Of a stretch of DNA of 64,000 nucleotides, positions 25,552-34,062 are shown piece after piece. The position numbers and the translations under genes were made by a program. The notes below the pieces were generated by a model. It saw only the letters and a program-made list of their open reading frames with translations, did no database searches and had not been told where the DNA came from. This stretch comes from Aerococcus tenax (GTDB lineage: Bacteria; Bacillota; Bacilli; Lactobacillales; Aerococcaceae): assembly GCF_003286645.3 (NCBI RefSeq), contig NZ_CP127382.2:1736001-1800000 (forward strand), read 5' to 3'. The first letter of the stretch is position 1. Each line of letters starts with the position of its first letter.

Positions 25552-25582
25552 TAATGAGCATTCGTTCGGCTTTTGAATTTTG
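25552..25582 (+). repeat. Fragment of long repeat R1
   Basis: AATGAGCATTCGTTCGGCTT and TTGAATTT match the outer end of R1 (16262-16300 and 59717-59742) with one mismatch. Only this end is present. Confidence 0.5.
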
Positions 25583-25595
25583 TCTTTAAAAACTT

Positions 25596-27317
25596 TTATT
25601 CTGCCAAAGCTTGCATGACTTGGCCATATTGGTCGACTTTTTGGGCGGCTTGGTCTTCGGAATCCGCCTTAACACCGATGTAGAACTTAATCTTAGGTTC
25701 GGTCCCACTTGGCCGTACTGCAATCCAAGACCCGTCTTCTAGATGATACTTCAAGACATTGGACCGGGACATGTCGAAGTGTTCGACCTGACCTTGGTCA
25801 TCAATCCGTTCCCCAGTTTGGAAGTCCTCGGTTAATAGAACGGCTTGGCCGCCAATTTCTTGGGGTTGTTCTTGGCGTAAGTTAGCCATAATACTTTCAA
25901 TTTTCTTAGCCCCGGCTTGGCCTTCAAATTTAAGCGGAATGGTTTTTTCCAAGTAGTAACCGTATTCCTTGTAAAGGTCCAGGAGTCCGTCATAAACGGT
26001 CTTGCCTTGGTCCTTGTAGAAAGCCCCCACTTCCGCAAATAAGAGGGCTGCTTGGACGGCATCCTTGTCACGGGCGAAAGGTTTAATCAAGTAGCCGTAG
26101 CTTTCTTCAAAACCAAAGAGGAAGCTGTGTTCCCCAGTTTCTTCGTATTCTTGGATCTTTTCGGCGATAAATTTAAAACCAGTCAGGGTATTTTCGGTCG
26201 CAATATCGAAGGATTCCGCAATCTTAGCGGGCAGGTCACTGGACACGATCGATTTCACAATCACGCCATTATCTGGCAGCGTCCCTTCTTCTTTACGAGC
26301 AGTAAGGATATAGTGGGTTAAGAGCGCCCCAATTTGGTTACCAGAAATAATCTTGTAAGACCCGTCTGGCATCAAGGCTGCAGCGCCCATACGGTCAGCA
26401 TCCGGGTCAGTAGCAATCAAGAGGTCCGCGTGACTTTCCTTGCCGTAACGCATAGCATATTCAAAGGCTTCTGGGTATTCAGGGTTGGGTTCATCTAAGG
26501 TAGAGAAGTCCCCATTGGGTTCTTTTTGTTCTTCCACGTAGACAATGTTTTCAAAACCAGCCTTGTCCAAAGCTTGTTCCATCAACATTTGCCCCGTTCC
26601 TTGTAGCGGGGTGTAGACAATAGTGACCTTGTCTTTCATCTTGTCGATAATATCAGGGTTCACGGTCACAGTTTCCAAATTCTTCAAGTAAGCGTCATCG
26701 ACTTCCTTACCGATCACTTGGCAGAGCCCCTTGGCTTTGATCTCATCCAAATCAGCCAGGGGAATGGTTAACATATTAACGTCTTTGACGTGGTTGACCA
26801 AGGCATCAGCATCTTGAGGAGGCATTTGCCCACCGTCTTCGCCGTAAACCTTGTAGCCATTGTAATATTCGTTATTGTGGCTGGCAGTAATCATAATCCC
26901 GGTAAAGGTGCCTAAGTGGCGGACGGTAAAGGAGAGTTCCGGCGTTGGGCGAACCCCTTCAAAGATATAGGATTTAATCCCATGTTGACCCAGCACCCGG
27001 GCCGCATTTTGCGCGAATTCCAGGGAATGGTTACGACCGTCATAGGCAATGGCTACCCCACGGTCCACGGCTTCTTGGCCGTATTCTTCCATCACGCGGG
27101 CCAATCCTTCTGTGGCTTGGCGGACGGTATAAATATTCAAACGGTTGGTCCCCGGACCCATTAAATCACGCATGCCCGCCGTCCCAAAGTTTACCTCTTT
27201 GTAGAAAGCTTCCTGGAGGGCGTCTTCGTCTTTTTCTAATTCTTCTAATTCAGCACGAACCTGAGCATCTAAATCAGGGAAATTCTTCCATTGCTCATAA
27301 GCATCTTTCCAAGTCAT
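25596..27317 (-). CDS. pgcA: Alpha-phosphoglucomutase / phosphomannomutase family protein
   Basis: 573 residues, the usual length of the Gram-positive enzyme. The phosphoserine loop is GIMITASHNNEYYNGYKVYG (active Ser; many members have ASHNP), the Mg loop is IATDPDADRMGAAAL, the sugar loop is GFEESYGYLI and the phosphate-binding loop is VRPSGTEPKIKFY. It interconverts glucose-6-P and glucose-1-P. GalU at 49.5 kb uses glucose-1-P to make UDP-glucose for glycolipids and wall polymers. GAGGAGTGATCCC precedes the start. Confidence 0.94.
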   Translation of the reverse strand: MTWKDAYEQWKNFPDLDAQVRAELEELEKDEDALQEAFYKEVNFGTAGMRDLMGPGTNRLNIYTVRQATEGLARVMEEYGQEAVDRGVAIAYDGRNHSLEFAQNAARVLGQHGIKSYIFEGVRPTPELSFTVRHLGTFTGIMITASHNNEYYNGYKVYGEDGGQMPPQDADALVNHVKDVNMLTIPLADLDEIKAKGLCQVIGKEVDDAYLKNLETVTVNPDIIDKMKDKVTIVYTPLQGTGQMLMEQALDKAGFENIVYVEEQKEPNGDFSTLDEPNPEYPEAFEYAMRYGKESHADLLIATDPDADRMGAAALMPDGSYKIISGNQIGALLTHYILTARKEEGTLPDNGVIVKSIVSSDLPAKIAESFDIATENTLTGFKFIAEKIQEYEETGEHSFLFGFEESYGYLIKPFARDKDAVQAALLFAEVGAFYKDQGKTVYDGLLDLYKEYGYYLEKTIPLKFEGQAGAKKIESIMANLRQEQPQEIGGQAVLLTEDFQTGERIDDQGQVEHFDMSRSNVLKYHLEDGSWIAVRPSGTEPKIKFYIGVKADSEDQAAQKVDQYGQVMQALAE

Positions 27318-27524
27318 GGGATCACTCCTCTTTCATTTTTCGTACCTCTATTGTACCAAATTCTCCTGGGCTTTGCTCCCCTTTCTCCTAAAACAAGCGC
27401 TCCCATCGCCTTGATGAAGCCAATATCATTTTTAGATAATGGAATAACTAATAATGATCGAACGAAAAAAGCCCCTCCTTTCATAATAATGAAAACAGGG
27501 ACCAATATTATATAATAATTATAT

Positions 27525-28256
27525 TTATTCTTTTACTAGTTTTTGCTTTATTTGATTGATTTCTGCTTGGGACAAGCCAAATTCTAACAACATATTACTT
27601 GTAGAAATATAATTTTCTTTTACATATTGAAGAAGGTGATCGATATAATGAGGTTTCGAAGTTAAAATTTCAGGAACCTTTCCTTCAGTCACAAATCGGT
27701 TAAAACGAGATTGTTCTAAAATATATATTCCACTTAAAGAATAATCTGAAATAATATCTGATCGAGACACGCCTACTAGGTCAAGCAGTAGAGCTGCTAT
27801 AACACCTGTTCGATCCTTTCCTGCTGTACAATGAAATAGAGTCATTCCTGGTTTAGATAGAAAGGAAAAGATTCCAACCAAGGCATCCTGTTTATTTTTT
27901 ATTAAATCGACATAGTAATGCGGAAGAGAAACACCTTCATAACTCTTTACTACATTCTCTGCATCATCAATATTTTCTAGTCCATCATTGGAAAATGAAA
28001 TATTTTTATAATCTAATTTATTTAGCATAGGGTCGGGATTTTCTTCAACTTCAGTATCCCTTCTTAAATCAACAATTCGTTTCAAACCTAATCCTAATAA
28101 AAGTTGCTGATCTTCTTCTGATAATTCACTGATGGAATCACTTCTTAAAAATGTATGATATTTAGTAATGCCCCTTGGTGTCGCATATCCACCCAGATCC
28201 CGCATATTACTAGCTTGATCTAATGGTAATCTTCTATATTCTGCTTTATTTTGCAT
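27525..28256 (-). CDS. Tyrosine-protein phosphatase family protein (Y_phosphatase3)
   Basis: 243 residues. The P-loop HCTAGKDRTGVIAALLLDLV carries the CX5R catalytic motif, and N-terminal LDQASNMRDLGGYATPRG is the family signature. Such enzymes hydrolyse phosphotyrosine, other phosphoesters or phosphoinositides. It is the last gene of the phn-type cassette, 10 bp after a permease, in the same A+T-rich DNA. That suggests it acts on the imported compound or a product of it rather than on proteins; this is inference. Confidence 0.85.
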   Translation of the reverse strand: MQNKAEYRRLPLDQASNMRDLGGYATPRGITKYHTFLRSDSISELSEEDQQLLLGLGLKRIVDLRRDTEVEENPDPMLNKLDYKNISFSNDGLENIDDAENVVKSYEGVSLPHYYVDLIKNKQDALVGIFSFLSKPGMTLFHCTAGKDRTGVIAALLLDLVGVSRSDIISDYSLSGIYILEQSRFNRFVTEGKVPEILTSKPHYIDHLLQYVKENYISTSNMLLEFGLSQAEINQIKQKLVKE

Positions 28257-28266
28257 TTAGTCTCTC

Positions 28267-29064
28267 CTAATTTTGTTCATATATTTTACCCCTTGTTTTC
28301 GTTAAAAAGCTTTCTAATGTAAACATAAGAATAAAAATATAAATAAATATTGTAGTAATTGTTGTATATTGATATTTCATTTGCGCATCAGATAACAATA
28401 AACCAATACCTTCAATACCAATTACTCCTAAAGAAATCATCGTGGATATCATGTCTTCTACATGAACCGTAAGCCAACCCAATAAACTCGGCAAGACTTC
28501 AGGTAAAACACCATTTTTAACGACACCTAACCAAGAGCTTCCTGTAGCTACTAAAGCCTCAATAACGCCATGTGGTACAGATTCAATACTCCCTATAAAT
28601 AAACGCGTCAAACTAGCGATACCAACCAGTCCTAAAATAAATATTGCACTAGTATTGCCAAATCCAATGGAAGCAATAACAATTAAGGCTAATATCAGTG
28701 ACGGAACAGAGCGAATCATTGCCGTACCAAATTTAATAAAGTAAGAAAGCCAGGTCCATGGAGCAGTATTTTGCGCCCCTAGAAATGCCAAAACAAAAGA
28801 TATTATTAAACTGATAGTACCTCCAATAAAAGCTAAGAAGAAAGTTGTAGCAGTTTGTTTTAATAATTCAGGAATTATTGACAAGTCTATCCCCATCATT
28901 CGACTAAATACTTCTTTTATATTCGTTGACCGTTTCATTAATTCAACAAAATCAATATTTAAATAATCGACACTTATAATAAATAAACTAAATATGATAA
29001 TAGTAATGAATATGTTTTTTACAATGACACGCTTAGGCTCTAAGGAGATTTTTCGCTTATTCAT
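28267..29064 (-). CDS. phnE: Phosphonate-type ABC transporter permease (second PhnE)
   Basis: 265 residues with about six helices. The cytosolic coupling loop reads GVIEALVATGSSWLGVVKNG, equivalent to the EAA motif of binding-protein-dependent permeases. Close in form to the preceding permease, and together they probably form a heterodimer in the membrane. It belongs to the PhnE family; homologues import phosphonates, phosphite or other small phosphorus compounds. Confidence 0.87.
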   Translation of the reverse strand: MNKRKISLEPKRVIVKNIFITIIIFSLFIISVDYLNIDFVELMKRSTNIKEVFSRMMGIDLSIIPELLKQTATTFFLAFIGGTISLIISFVLAFLGAQNTAPWTWLSYFIKFGTAMIRSVPSLILALIVIASIGFGNTSAIFILGLVGIASLTRLFIGSIESVPHGVIEALVATGSSWLGVVKNGVLPEVLPSLLGWLTVHVEDMISTMISLGVIGIEGIGLLLSDAQMKYQYTTITTIFIYIFILMFTLESFLTKTRGKIYEQN

Positions 29065-29864
29065 CAGCTGATTCGCCTCCTTATCGTGTTGGTGAGCATT
29101 TCAACCAGTATTACCATAACAATTACAGCAATGACTATGGCCATAGCCTCTTGATACTTAAACAAACTGATGCGGGTTTGAATTAAAATACCTATACCGC
29201 CTGCGCCAACTAAACCAAGGATTGAAGAAGCTCGAATTCCTCTCTCAAAAGAATATAGTGACCAATTCATAAGCTGCGGGATAAATTGTGGTACAATCCC
29301 ATGCCTTATAATCTGTAAGTCACTAGCACCGCAGGCCCTGAGCCCCTCCAAAGTCTGATTTGGGATATCATCGATAGAATCCGCAAAAGCTTTAGCTAAG
29401 AATCCAGTTAAAGCTATAAATAAAGCAATCACAGCTACCATTGAACCTATTCCAAAGATATACACTAAAACACTAGCCCAAATAACCACCGGAATATTTC
29501 TTAATAAGGAAACAAATCCTCTTATACTTATTCGAAGCCATCTTATATCCATTATTTTTCTAGACATTAAGAAAGCTAATAATAAAGAAACCAGTGTAGC
29601 TAAACATGTTGCAACCACTGCAAAAGCAAGAGTCTGGAGTAAATCAGGAATGATTTCAGGAATAATCCCAAAGTGCACAGGGAAAAATTTATTAAAGAAA
29701 AAAGTTATAAATTTTGGTAGACTTTGAAAAAGGTCCTCAAAAGATATTTCTAAATACCATAAACCTAAAAGCATTATCAAAAGAATAACAAAGACAACTG
29801 TCAAAGATTTCTTGCGACTTTCCTTCTTTTGGCTTATATAAATACTTAATTCTTTCTCATTCAT
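29064..29864 (-). CDS. phnE: Phosphonate-type ABC transporter permease (first PhnE)
   Basis: About 266 residues with an N-terminal helix (VVFVILLIMLLGLWYL), then the permease domain with LEGLRACGASDLQIIRHGIV as the EAA loop. The start ATG at 29864 overlaps the phnC stop by 8 bp (ATGAATGA) and has TTAGGTG upstream; a GTG at 29873 is less likely. Its stop overlaps the next permease start by one base, so the four transporter genes are tightly coupled. Confidence 0.87.
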   Translation of the reverse strand: MNEKELSIYISQKKESRKKSLTVVFVILLIMLLGLWYLEISFEDLFQSLPKFITFFFNKFFPVHFGIIPEIIPDLLQTLAFAVVATCLATLVSLLLAFLMSRKIMDIRWLRISIRGFVSLLRNIPVVIWASVLVYIFGIGSMVAVIALFIALTGFLAKAFADSIDDIPNQTLEGLRACGASDLQIIRHGIVPQFIPQLMNWSLYSFERGIRASSILGLVGAGGIGILIQTRISLFKYQEAMAIVIAVIVMVILVEMLTNTIRRRIS

Positions 29865-30654
29865 CTCTATCACCTAAGGTTGTTGTCTGTATAGCCTCAA
29901 ACTCTTTTCCTTCATAAATATTTTGAATGATCTCATCGGTTAACTTTGTTGGAATATCATCAAAAACAACCTTACCTTTTCTAATCCCTATGATTCTTGT
30001 AGCATACTTTACAGCAATATCTACCTGGTGCAAGTTCACTATACAAGCAATTCCTTTTTCAGTGGCCAATGTTTTTAGCGTATCCATAACAACAATAGAA
30101 GACTTGGGATCTAATGAAGCAATGGGCTCATCAGCTAATAAAAGCTTAGGATCTTGCATCAACGCTCGAGCAATTCCTACCCTTTGCTGTTGCCCCCCCG
30201 ATAACTCATTGGCTCTTTTATAAATATGCCCTTCTAGGCCCACTTTTTTTAAATATTCAACAGCTTTATTGACATCTTCAGGGCTGAATCTGTTAAATAA
30301 GGTTTGCCACTGACTTAATTGACCTAATTTCCCATTCAAGACATTTTTTAGCACATTGGTTCTACCGATCAAGTTATAATCTTGAAAAATCATGCCAATT
30401 TTACTACGTATTTTTTGTAGTTTTTTCTTAGAAGCCCCCATTAATTCCTTACCATCAAACACGATTGAGCCTGAAGTAGGTTGAATTAACTGGTTAATAC
30501 TTCTAATAAATGTTGACTTACCTGATCCTGAAGGACCAATAATAACAACAAATTCTTTTTCGTAAAATGATAAGTTAATATTATTTAAGGCAAGCGTCTC
30601 ACCATCATATGATTTTTTTAAATCTTTAATATCAAGTAAAGGAACTGGAGTCAT
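29857..30654 (-). CDS. phnC: Phosphonate-type ABC transporter ATPase
   Basis: 265 residues. Walker A GPSGSGKSTFIRSIN, Q-loop MIFQDYNLI, signature LSGGQQQRVGIARALMQDP, Walker B LLLADEPIASLDP and the switch His in IVNLHQVDIA. The phrase DYNLIGRTNVLKNVLNG is characteristic of PhnC. It overlaps both the phnD stop and the phnE start. Energises uptake with the PhnE pair. Confidence 0.93.
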   Translation of the reverse strand: MTPVPLLDIKDLKKSYDGETLALNNINLSFYEKEFVVIIGPSGSGKSTFIRSINQLIQPTSGSIVFDGKELMGASKKKLQKIRSKIGMIFQDYNLIGRTNVLKNVLNGKLGQLSQWQTLFNRFSPEDVNKAVEYLKKVGLEGHIYKRANELSGGQQQRVGIARALMQDPKLLLADEPIASLDPKSSIVVMDTLKTLATEKGIACIVNLHQVDIAVKYATRIIGIRKGKVVFDDIPTKLTDEIIQNIYEGKEFEAIQTTTLGDRDE

Positions 30655-31565
30655 TATTCTTCTCCACCAGCTATTCTCATTGCTTCTACTGCTTCATCAT
30701 AATAAGAATCATCAATTGCTGTAAATCTTGTCTCTGGTTTTCCGTATAATGCTTCAAAATATTTTCCATCATCAAAGCTTAAGAAAGCCTCTTGAATAGC
30801 TTGCTTTAAGTCATCGGGAAGATTTCCTCTAACAGCATATGCAGCATTAGGAATATCAACAGAACGGGCAACTTCTTTAATGGATTTTTCATCAACGCCA
30901 CCAGCGTCAATTAATCGTTTTAGTACAGTGGACGCCACAGCAGCGGCATCATAATCTCCCATGCTTACACCAATAATAGAATTGTCGTGTGACCCGGAAA
31001 AGACAACATTTTCAAAGAAATAACCAGACTGTTCTAACTTATCATTATCTAAAGATAGATCTTTAATTAAAGTTGCCTTTGGATATAAATATCCGGAAGA
31101 AGATGAAGGATCAGCAAAGGCAAAATTCTTTCCTTTTAAATCGTCTAAGTTATTAATATCCTCATTATCTGCCTGGGTAATAAAGCTAGAATAGTAGTCA
31201 GTATCACTATCGATAGTCGCAAAAAGTTCCGCGCCTGCTTTTTCTTTAGCTTGCGAAAAACTCTGTGGCGAAACTAATAAAACATCAATTTCCTCAGCAG
31301 CCATGCCTTCAATTGCAGTAGCATAAGTACCACTACCAGTAAATTCCTCTACCTTAATTCCTAATTCATTTTCTAAATGTTGACGGAATTCATCATGCAT
31401 GGCTGGAGTGTTCTCATTTTCTTCATTCGTATACTGAACAACTGTTATTTCTTCAGGCCAGTCTTTCCAATTAGCCTGACTAGAATCTTCACTCGCTTGT
31501 GAACACCCAAATAACATACCTGCTCCTAAAAAAACGCTTAAAATTTGCTTTACTCGCTTATTCAT
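30654..31565 (-). CDS. phnD: Phosphonate-type substrate-binding lipoprotein
   Basis: About 303 residues. A lipoprotein signal peptide with lipobox LFGC at about residues 19-22, then a PhnD-type periplasmic-binding fold: VQYTNEENENTPAMHDEFRQ, IDVLLVSPQSFSQAKEKAG in part, and FADPSSSSGYLYPKATLI, where SSSSGY sits at the phosphonate-binding Ser/Thr loop. The ligand is probably an oxyanion-bearing compound, but its identity cannot be read. ATG at 31565 is 7 nt after AAGGAGG. First gene of the cassette; no C-P lyase or phosphonatase genes are in the window. Confidence 0.88.
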   Translation of the reverse strand: MNKRVKQILSVFLGAGMLFGCSQASEDSSQANWKDWPEEITVVQYTNEENENTPAMHDEFRQHLENELGIKVEEFTGSGTYATAIEGMAAEEIDVLLVSPQSFSQAKEKAGAELFATIDSDTDYYSSFITQADNEDINNLDDLKGKNFAFADPSSSSGYLYPKATLIKDLSLDNDKLEQSGYFFENVVFSGSHDNSIIGVSMGDYDAAAVASTVLKRLIDAGGVDEKSIKEVARSVDIPNAAYAVRGNLPDDLKQAIQEAFLSFDDGKYFEALYGKPETRFTAIDDSYYDEAVEAMRIAGGEE

Positions 31566-31592
31566 CATATAGCCTCCTTAAATTTTCAAATA

Positions 31593-31713
31593 ATATTTAC
31601 ACAATTATTTTAACAAAAATGTAGCTAAACTATATTTTATTTGTGTAAAATATAGGTAAAGTTCATCCTAATAAAGCTCCATTTAAATGGAGTTTTAAAT
31701 TAATGTAAATATT
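31593..31713. promoter_or_regulatory. Divergent control region with repeated TGTAAA motif and a palindrome
   Basis: In the 166-bp space between phnD and the RpiR gene, ATATTTACACAA (31593-31604) faces TTGTGTAAAATAT (31641-31653) as an inverted repeat with one extra base, and TGTAAATATT recurs at 31704-31713. A perfect 16-bp palindrome CTCCATTTAAATGGAG with TTTT follows at 31677-31692. These are candidate RpiR operators and a leader hairpin; no binding data are available from sequence. Confidence 0.5.
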
Positions 31714-31734
31714 GAGAGAAAGGAAGACGAAATT

Positions 31735-32592
31735 ATGAATAAATCTCCCTATTACGCAATTAGCGCTATGAATACAAATTTAACTAAAAGTGAACAAGCG
31801 ATTGCCCAATTCGTACAAGAAAACTATAAAGATATAGGTCCTATGAATATTTCTGAAGTTGCTCAACAGTTAAATCTATCTGAAACAACAATCATACGTT
31901 TTACCCAAAAGCTGGGTTATCAGGGTTTTAAAGATTTTAAATTAGCTTGTGCTTCAGATGAAATCTATTACAACAGAAAAGATTATTTTTCAGAAATTCA
32001 TGCAGAAAAGAACAGTTTTGAATATACCTTAAGTTCATATATTTTAAGTAATATATCTAATTTAGAAACAAATATTCAACAACTGGATTACCAGATACTT
32101 GAAAAGGTAGTCAATGAATTAATGGTTCCTAGGAATATATACATCGCTGGCGCTGGATATTCAGGTATTATCGCAAAAAATTTACATTCAAAATTACGCA
32201 CGGTACTCAAAAATGTACATCTAGTTGATTCTAATTTTGAGGCTGTTCAAGAGAGTTACATGTTAAACAAAGATGATCTGATTTTCGGTATTTCTCAAAC
32301 GGGTGAATCCGCTCTAGTCAAAACATTATTTGATCAAGCTAAGATAAGCGAATCTACTACTGTCTTATTAACCGCCAAAGTCAATAGTTACTTATACGAT
32401 CTAGCTACTTATCCAATACTTTCTTATTCAACTTTTAAGAGTAAGGGAACTCGTTATTACGGTAATGAAATATTATTTACATTTATTATTCAAGCAATAT
32501 ACATATATTTAGTTAGCCAATTAGATAAAGAAAATTACGTCTTTAAACATTTTAGTAAAGTACTCAATGGAGAATCCAAACCATTTAATTAA
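31735..32592 (+). CDS. MurR/RpiR family transcriptional regulator
   Basis: 285 residues. The N-terminal helix-turn-helix is NISEVAQQLNLSETTIIRFT, then KLGYQGFKDFKLA, the family mark; the C-terminal SIS domain (IYIAGAGYSGIIAKNLHSKL, FGISQTGES) binds a sugar phosphate or similar ligand. Divergent from phnD with possible operators between, it very likely controls the cassette. An SIS-domain regulator suggests the effector is a phosphorylated sugar-like compound, a hint about the imported substrate (inference). Confidence 0.9.
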   Translation: MNKSPYYAISAMNTNLTKSEQAIAQFVQENYKDIGPMNISEVAQQLNLSETTIIRFTQKLGYQGFKDFKLACASDEIYYNRKDYFSEIHAEKNSFEYTLSSYILSNISNLETNIQQLDYQILEKVVNELMVPRNIYIAGAGYSGIIAKNLHSKLRTVLKNVHLVDSNFEAVQESYMLNKDDLIFGISQTGESALVKTLFDQAKISESTTVLLTAKVNSYLYDLATYPILSYSTFKSKGTRYYGNEILFTFIIQAIYIYLVSQLDKENYVFKHFSKVLNGESKPFN

Positions 32593-32606
32593 CTTAAATA
32601 CACAAA

Positions 32607-32638
32607 AACCTCTCCTAGTTTTTCTACTAAGAGAGGTT
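32607..32638. terminator. Bidirectional terminator between RpiR and MFS genes
   Basis: CCTCTC and TAGT pair with ACTA and GAGAGG around TTTTTC. On the minus strand TTTTTG follows. It separates convergent genes. Confidence 0.75.
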
Positions 32639-32653
32639 GAAAATTAGATTATA

Positions 32654-33895
32654 CTACATATATTTTTCTGCTTGTTTGTGGGCGGCGATCCAGAAGACAG
32701 CGATTAAGGCTGATAAGACTGCCAGGAAGATCCAGGCGGTTTGGTAGGTTCCGGAAACATCCGCTAGGGTGGCTGCCAATAGTGAACCGGAAGTCATCCC
32801 TAACATCAAAGCACTTTGGACGATACCGTAGGCCTTAGGATAGTCATTCGCATTAAAGATCGATGAGGTCATCAATGGCGGTAAGACGGTACCAATGGCA
32901 TTCCCTAAACCAAAGAAAATGGCCATCAGGAAGACAAAGGTATAGTTGCCACTGAAGAGCATCAAGAAGTAAGCCAAGGCGCAGAGTAAGGAAGCGTAAA
33001 GGGTCGCGATCCGAACACCAAACTTGTCATTAACCACACCGAGCACCAACTTACCGAGAATACCGACCCCAGAATAGATGGATACCATTTGGGCCATCTT
33101 ACCCGCGCCGTGGAGTTGTTGGACATAAGGTGGAAATTGCCCCAAGCCCCCGTTATTCGAGATACCGATAAAGACGGTACCGATTAATAACATGATAAAG
33201 AAAGGCTTCTTAAAGGCATCTTTGGTAGGTAATTTCACCCCTGTATGGTCCTCTTCTTGATGGTCAGCCGTGTCATCCACTTCAGCTGCTCCCAAGGCAT
33301 GGAGGCCTTTAGCTTCAGGGTGTTCCACGAAGAGCATCATCACTATCGGAATCCCGACCACTAACATGATGATGGCATAGACTAAGTAAGCCATCCGCCA
33401 GCCCATGTCACCAATTAACCAGGTTAGTAATTGACTGAAGATAATGCCGCCCAGACCGAGTCCAGCAAAGGAAAGACTGAGGGCGGTTCCCCGACTTTTC
33501 ACGAACCAATTATTGACCAGCATGGACACGGGAATAATGGTGGTGGCGGTATAACCAAAACCTACCCCAATAGAGAGCAAATAAAACACATAAATATTCG
33601 GGGCAAAGGCATATAAACCGTAAGAAATGGCATAGGCAAGCACACCGATCAGGTAGAAGCGCTTGAAGTTCCCCTTCTTAGCGAATTGTTGGGAGACAAA
33701 GGGCGATACAAAGATCCCCATCCCCAGCACAATGGAGTTCACAATGGCAAAGGCTGAATTGGCAATGCCAAATTCTTCAACGACATAGGGTTGGAAGAGG
33801 TTAGCTACGGCCACCGAAGCCGGTCCCATGACCGCTAGCATGATAATGGCGCCTAGAACGACCCACCAACCATAGAATAACTTATTTTCTTTCAT
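32654..33895 (-). CDS. OFA-type MFS transporter (oxalate/formate antiporter family)
   Basis: 413 residues, twelve helices. The N-terminal KLFYGWWVVLGAIIMLAV and SVAVANLFQPYVVEEFG are typical of the OFA family; an acidic/His loop (DDTADHQEEDH) divides the two halves. Family members exchange organic anions such as oxalate/formate, but most Gram-positive members have unknown substrates. The ATG at 33895 is chosen because GAGGA is 6 nt upstream. Normal base composition, in contrast to the A+T-rich cassette on its left. Confidence 0.85.
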   Translation of the reverse strand: MKENKLFYGWWVVLGAIIMLAVMGPASVAVANLFQPYVVEEFGIANSAFAIVNSIVLGMGIFVSPFVSQQFAKKGNFKRFYLIGVLAYAISYGLYAFAPNIYVFYLLSIGVGFGYTATTIIPVSMLVNNWFVKSRGTALSLSFAGLGLGGIIFSQLLTWLIGDMGWRMAYLVYAIIMLVVGIPIVMMLFVEHPEAKGLHALGAAEVDDTADHQEEDHTGVKLPTKDAFKKPFFIMLLIGTVFIGISNNGGLGQFPPYVQQLHGAGKMAQMVSIYSGVGILGKLVLGVVNDKFGVRIATLYASLLCALAYFLMLFSGNYTFVFLMAIFFGLGNAIGTVLPPLMTSSIFNANDYPKAYGIVQSALMLGMTSGSLLAATLADVSGTYQTAWIFLAVLSALIAVFWIAAHKQAEKYM

Positions 33896-33986
33896 TGAAT
33901 TCCTCATTTCTATAAAACTTTACCTATTTACTATAACAGTTATTTGAAAATTTGTTGGGAATTTTGATTATTAATTCCCAATAAAA

Positions 33987-34016
33987 AAGAGGCCGCGACT
34001 TTTGTCTTGGCCTCTT
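33987..34016 (-). terminator. Terminator of the surface-protein operon
   Basis: AAGAGGCC pairs with GGCCTCTT. On the minus strand the stem is followed by TTTTTTATT, 47 bp after the stop of the collagen-like gene. Confidence 0.85.
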
Positions 34017-34062
34017 AATTACCTTAGGGATCGATGCTTAATGAGTTAAGCTTGACCGCTTT

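Noticed and set aside
27479..27494. TTTCATAATAATGAAA palindrome after the phosphatase gene as terminator
   Set aside because: The stem is short and A+T-rich with no T-run directly after it; I could not support termination.
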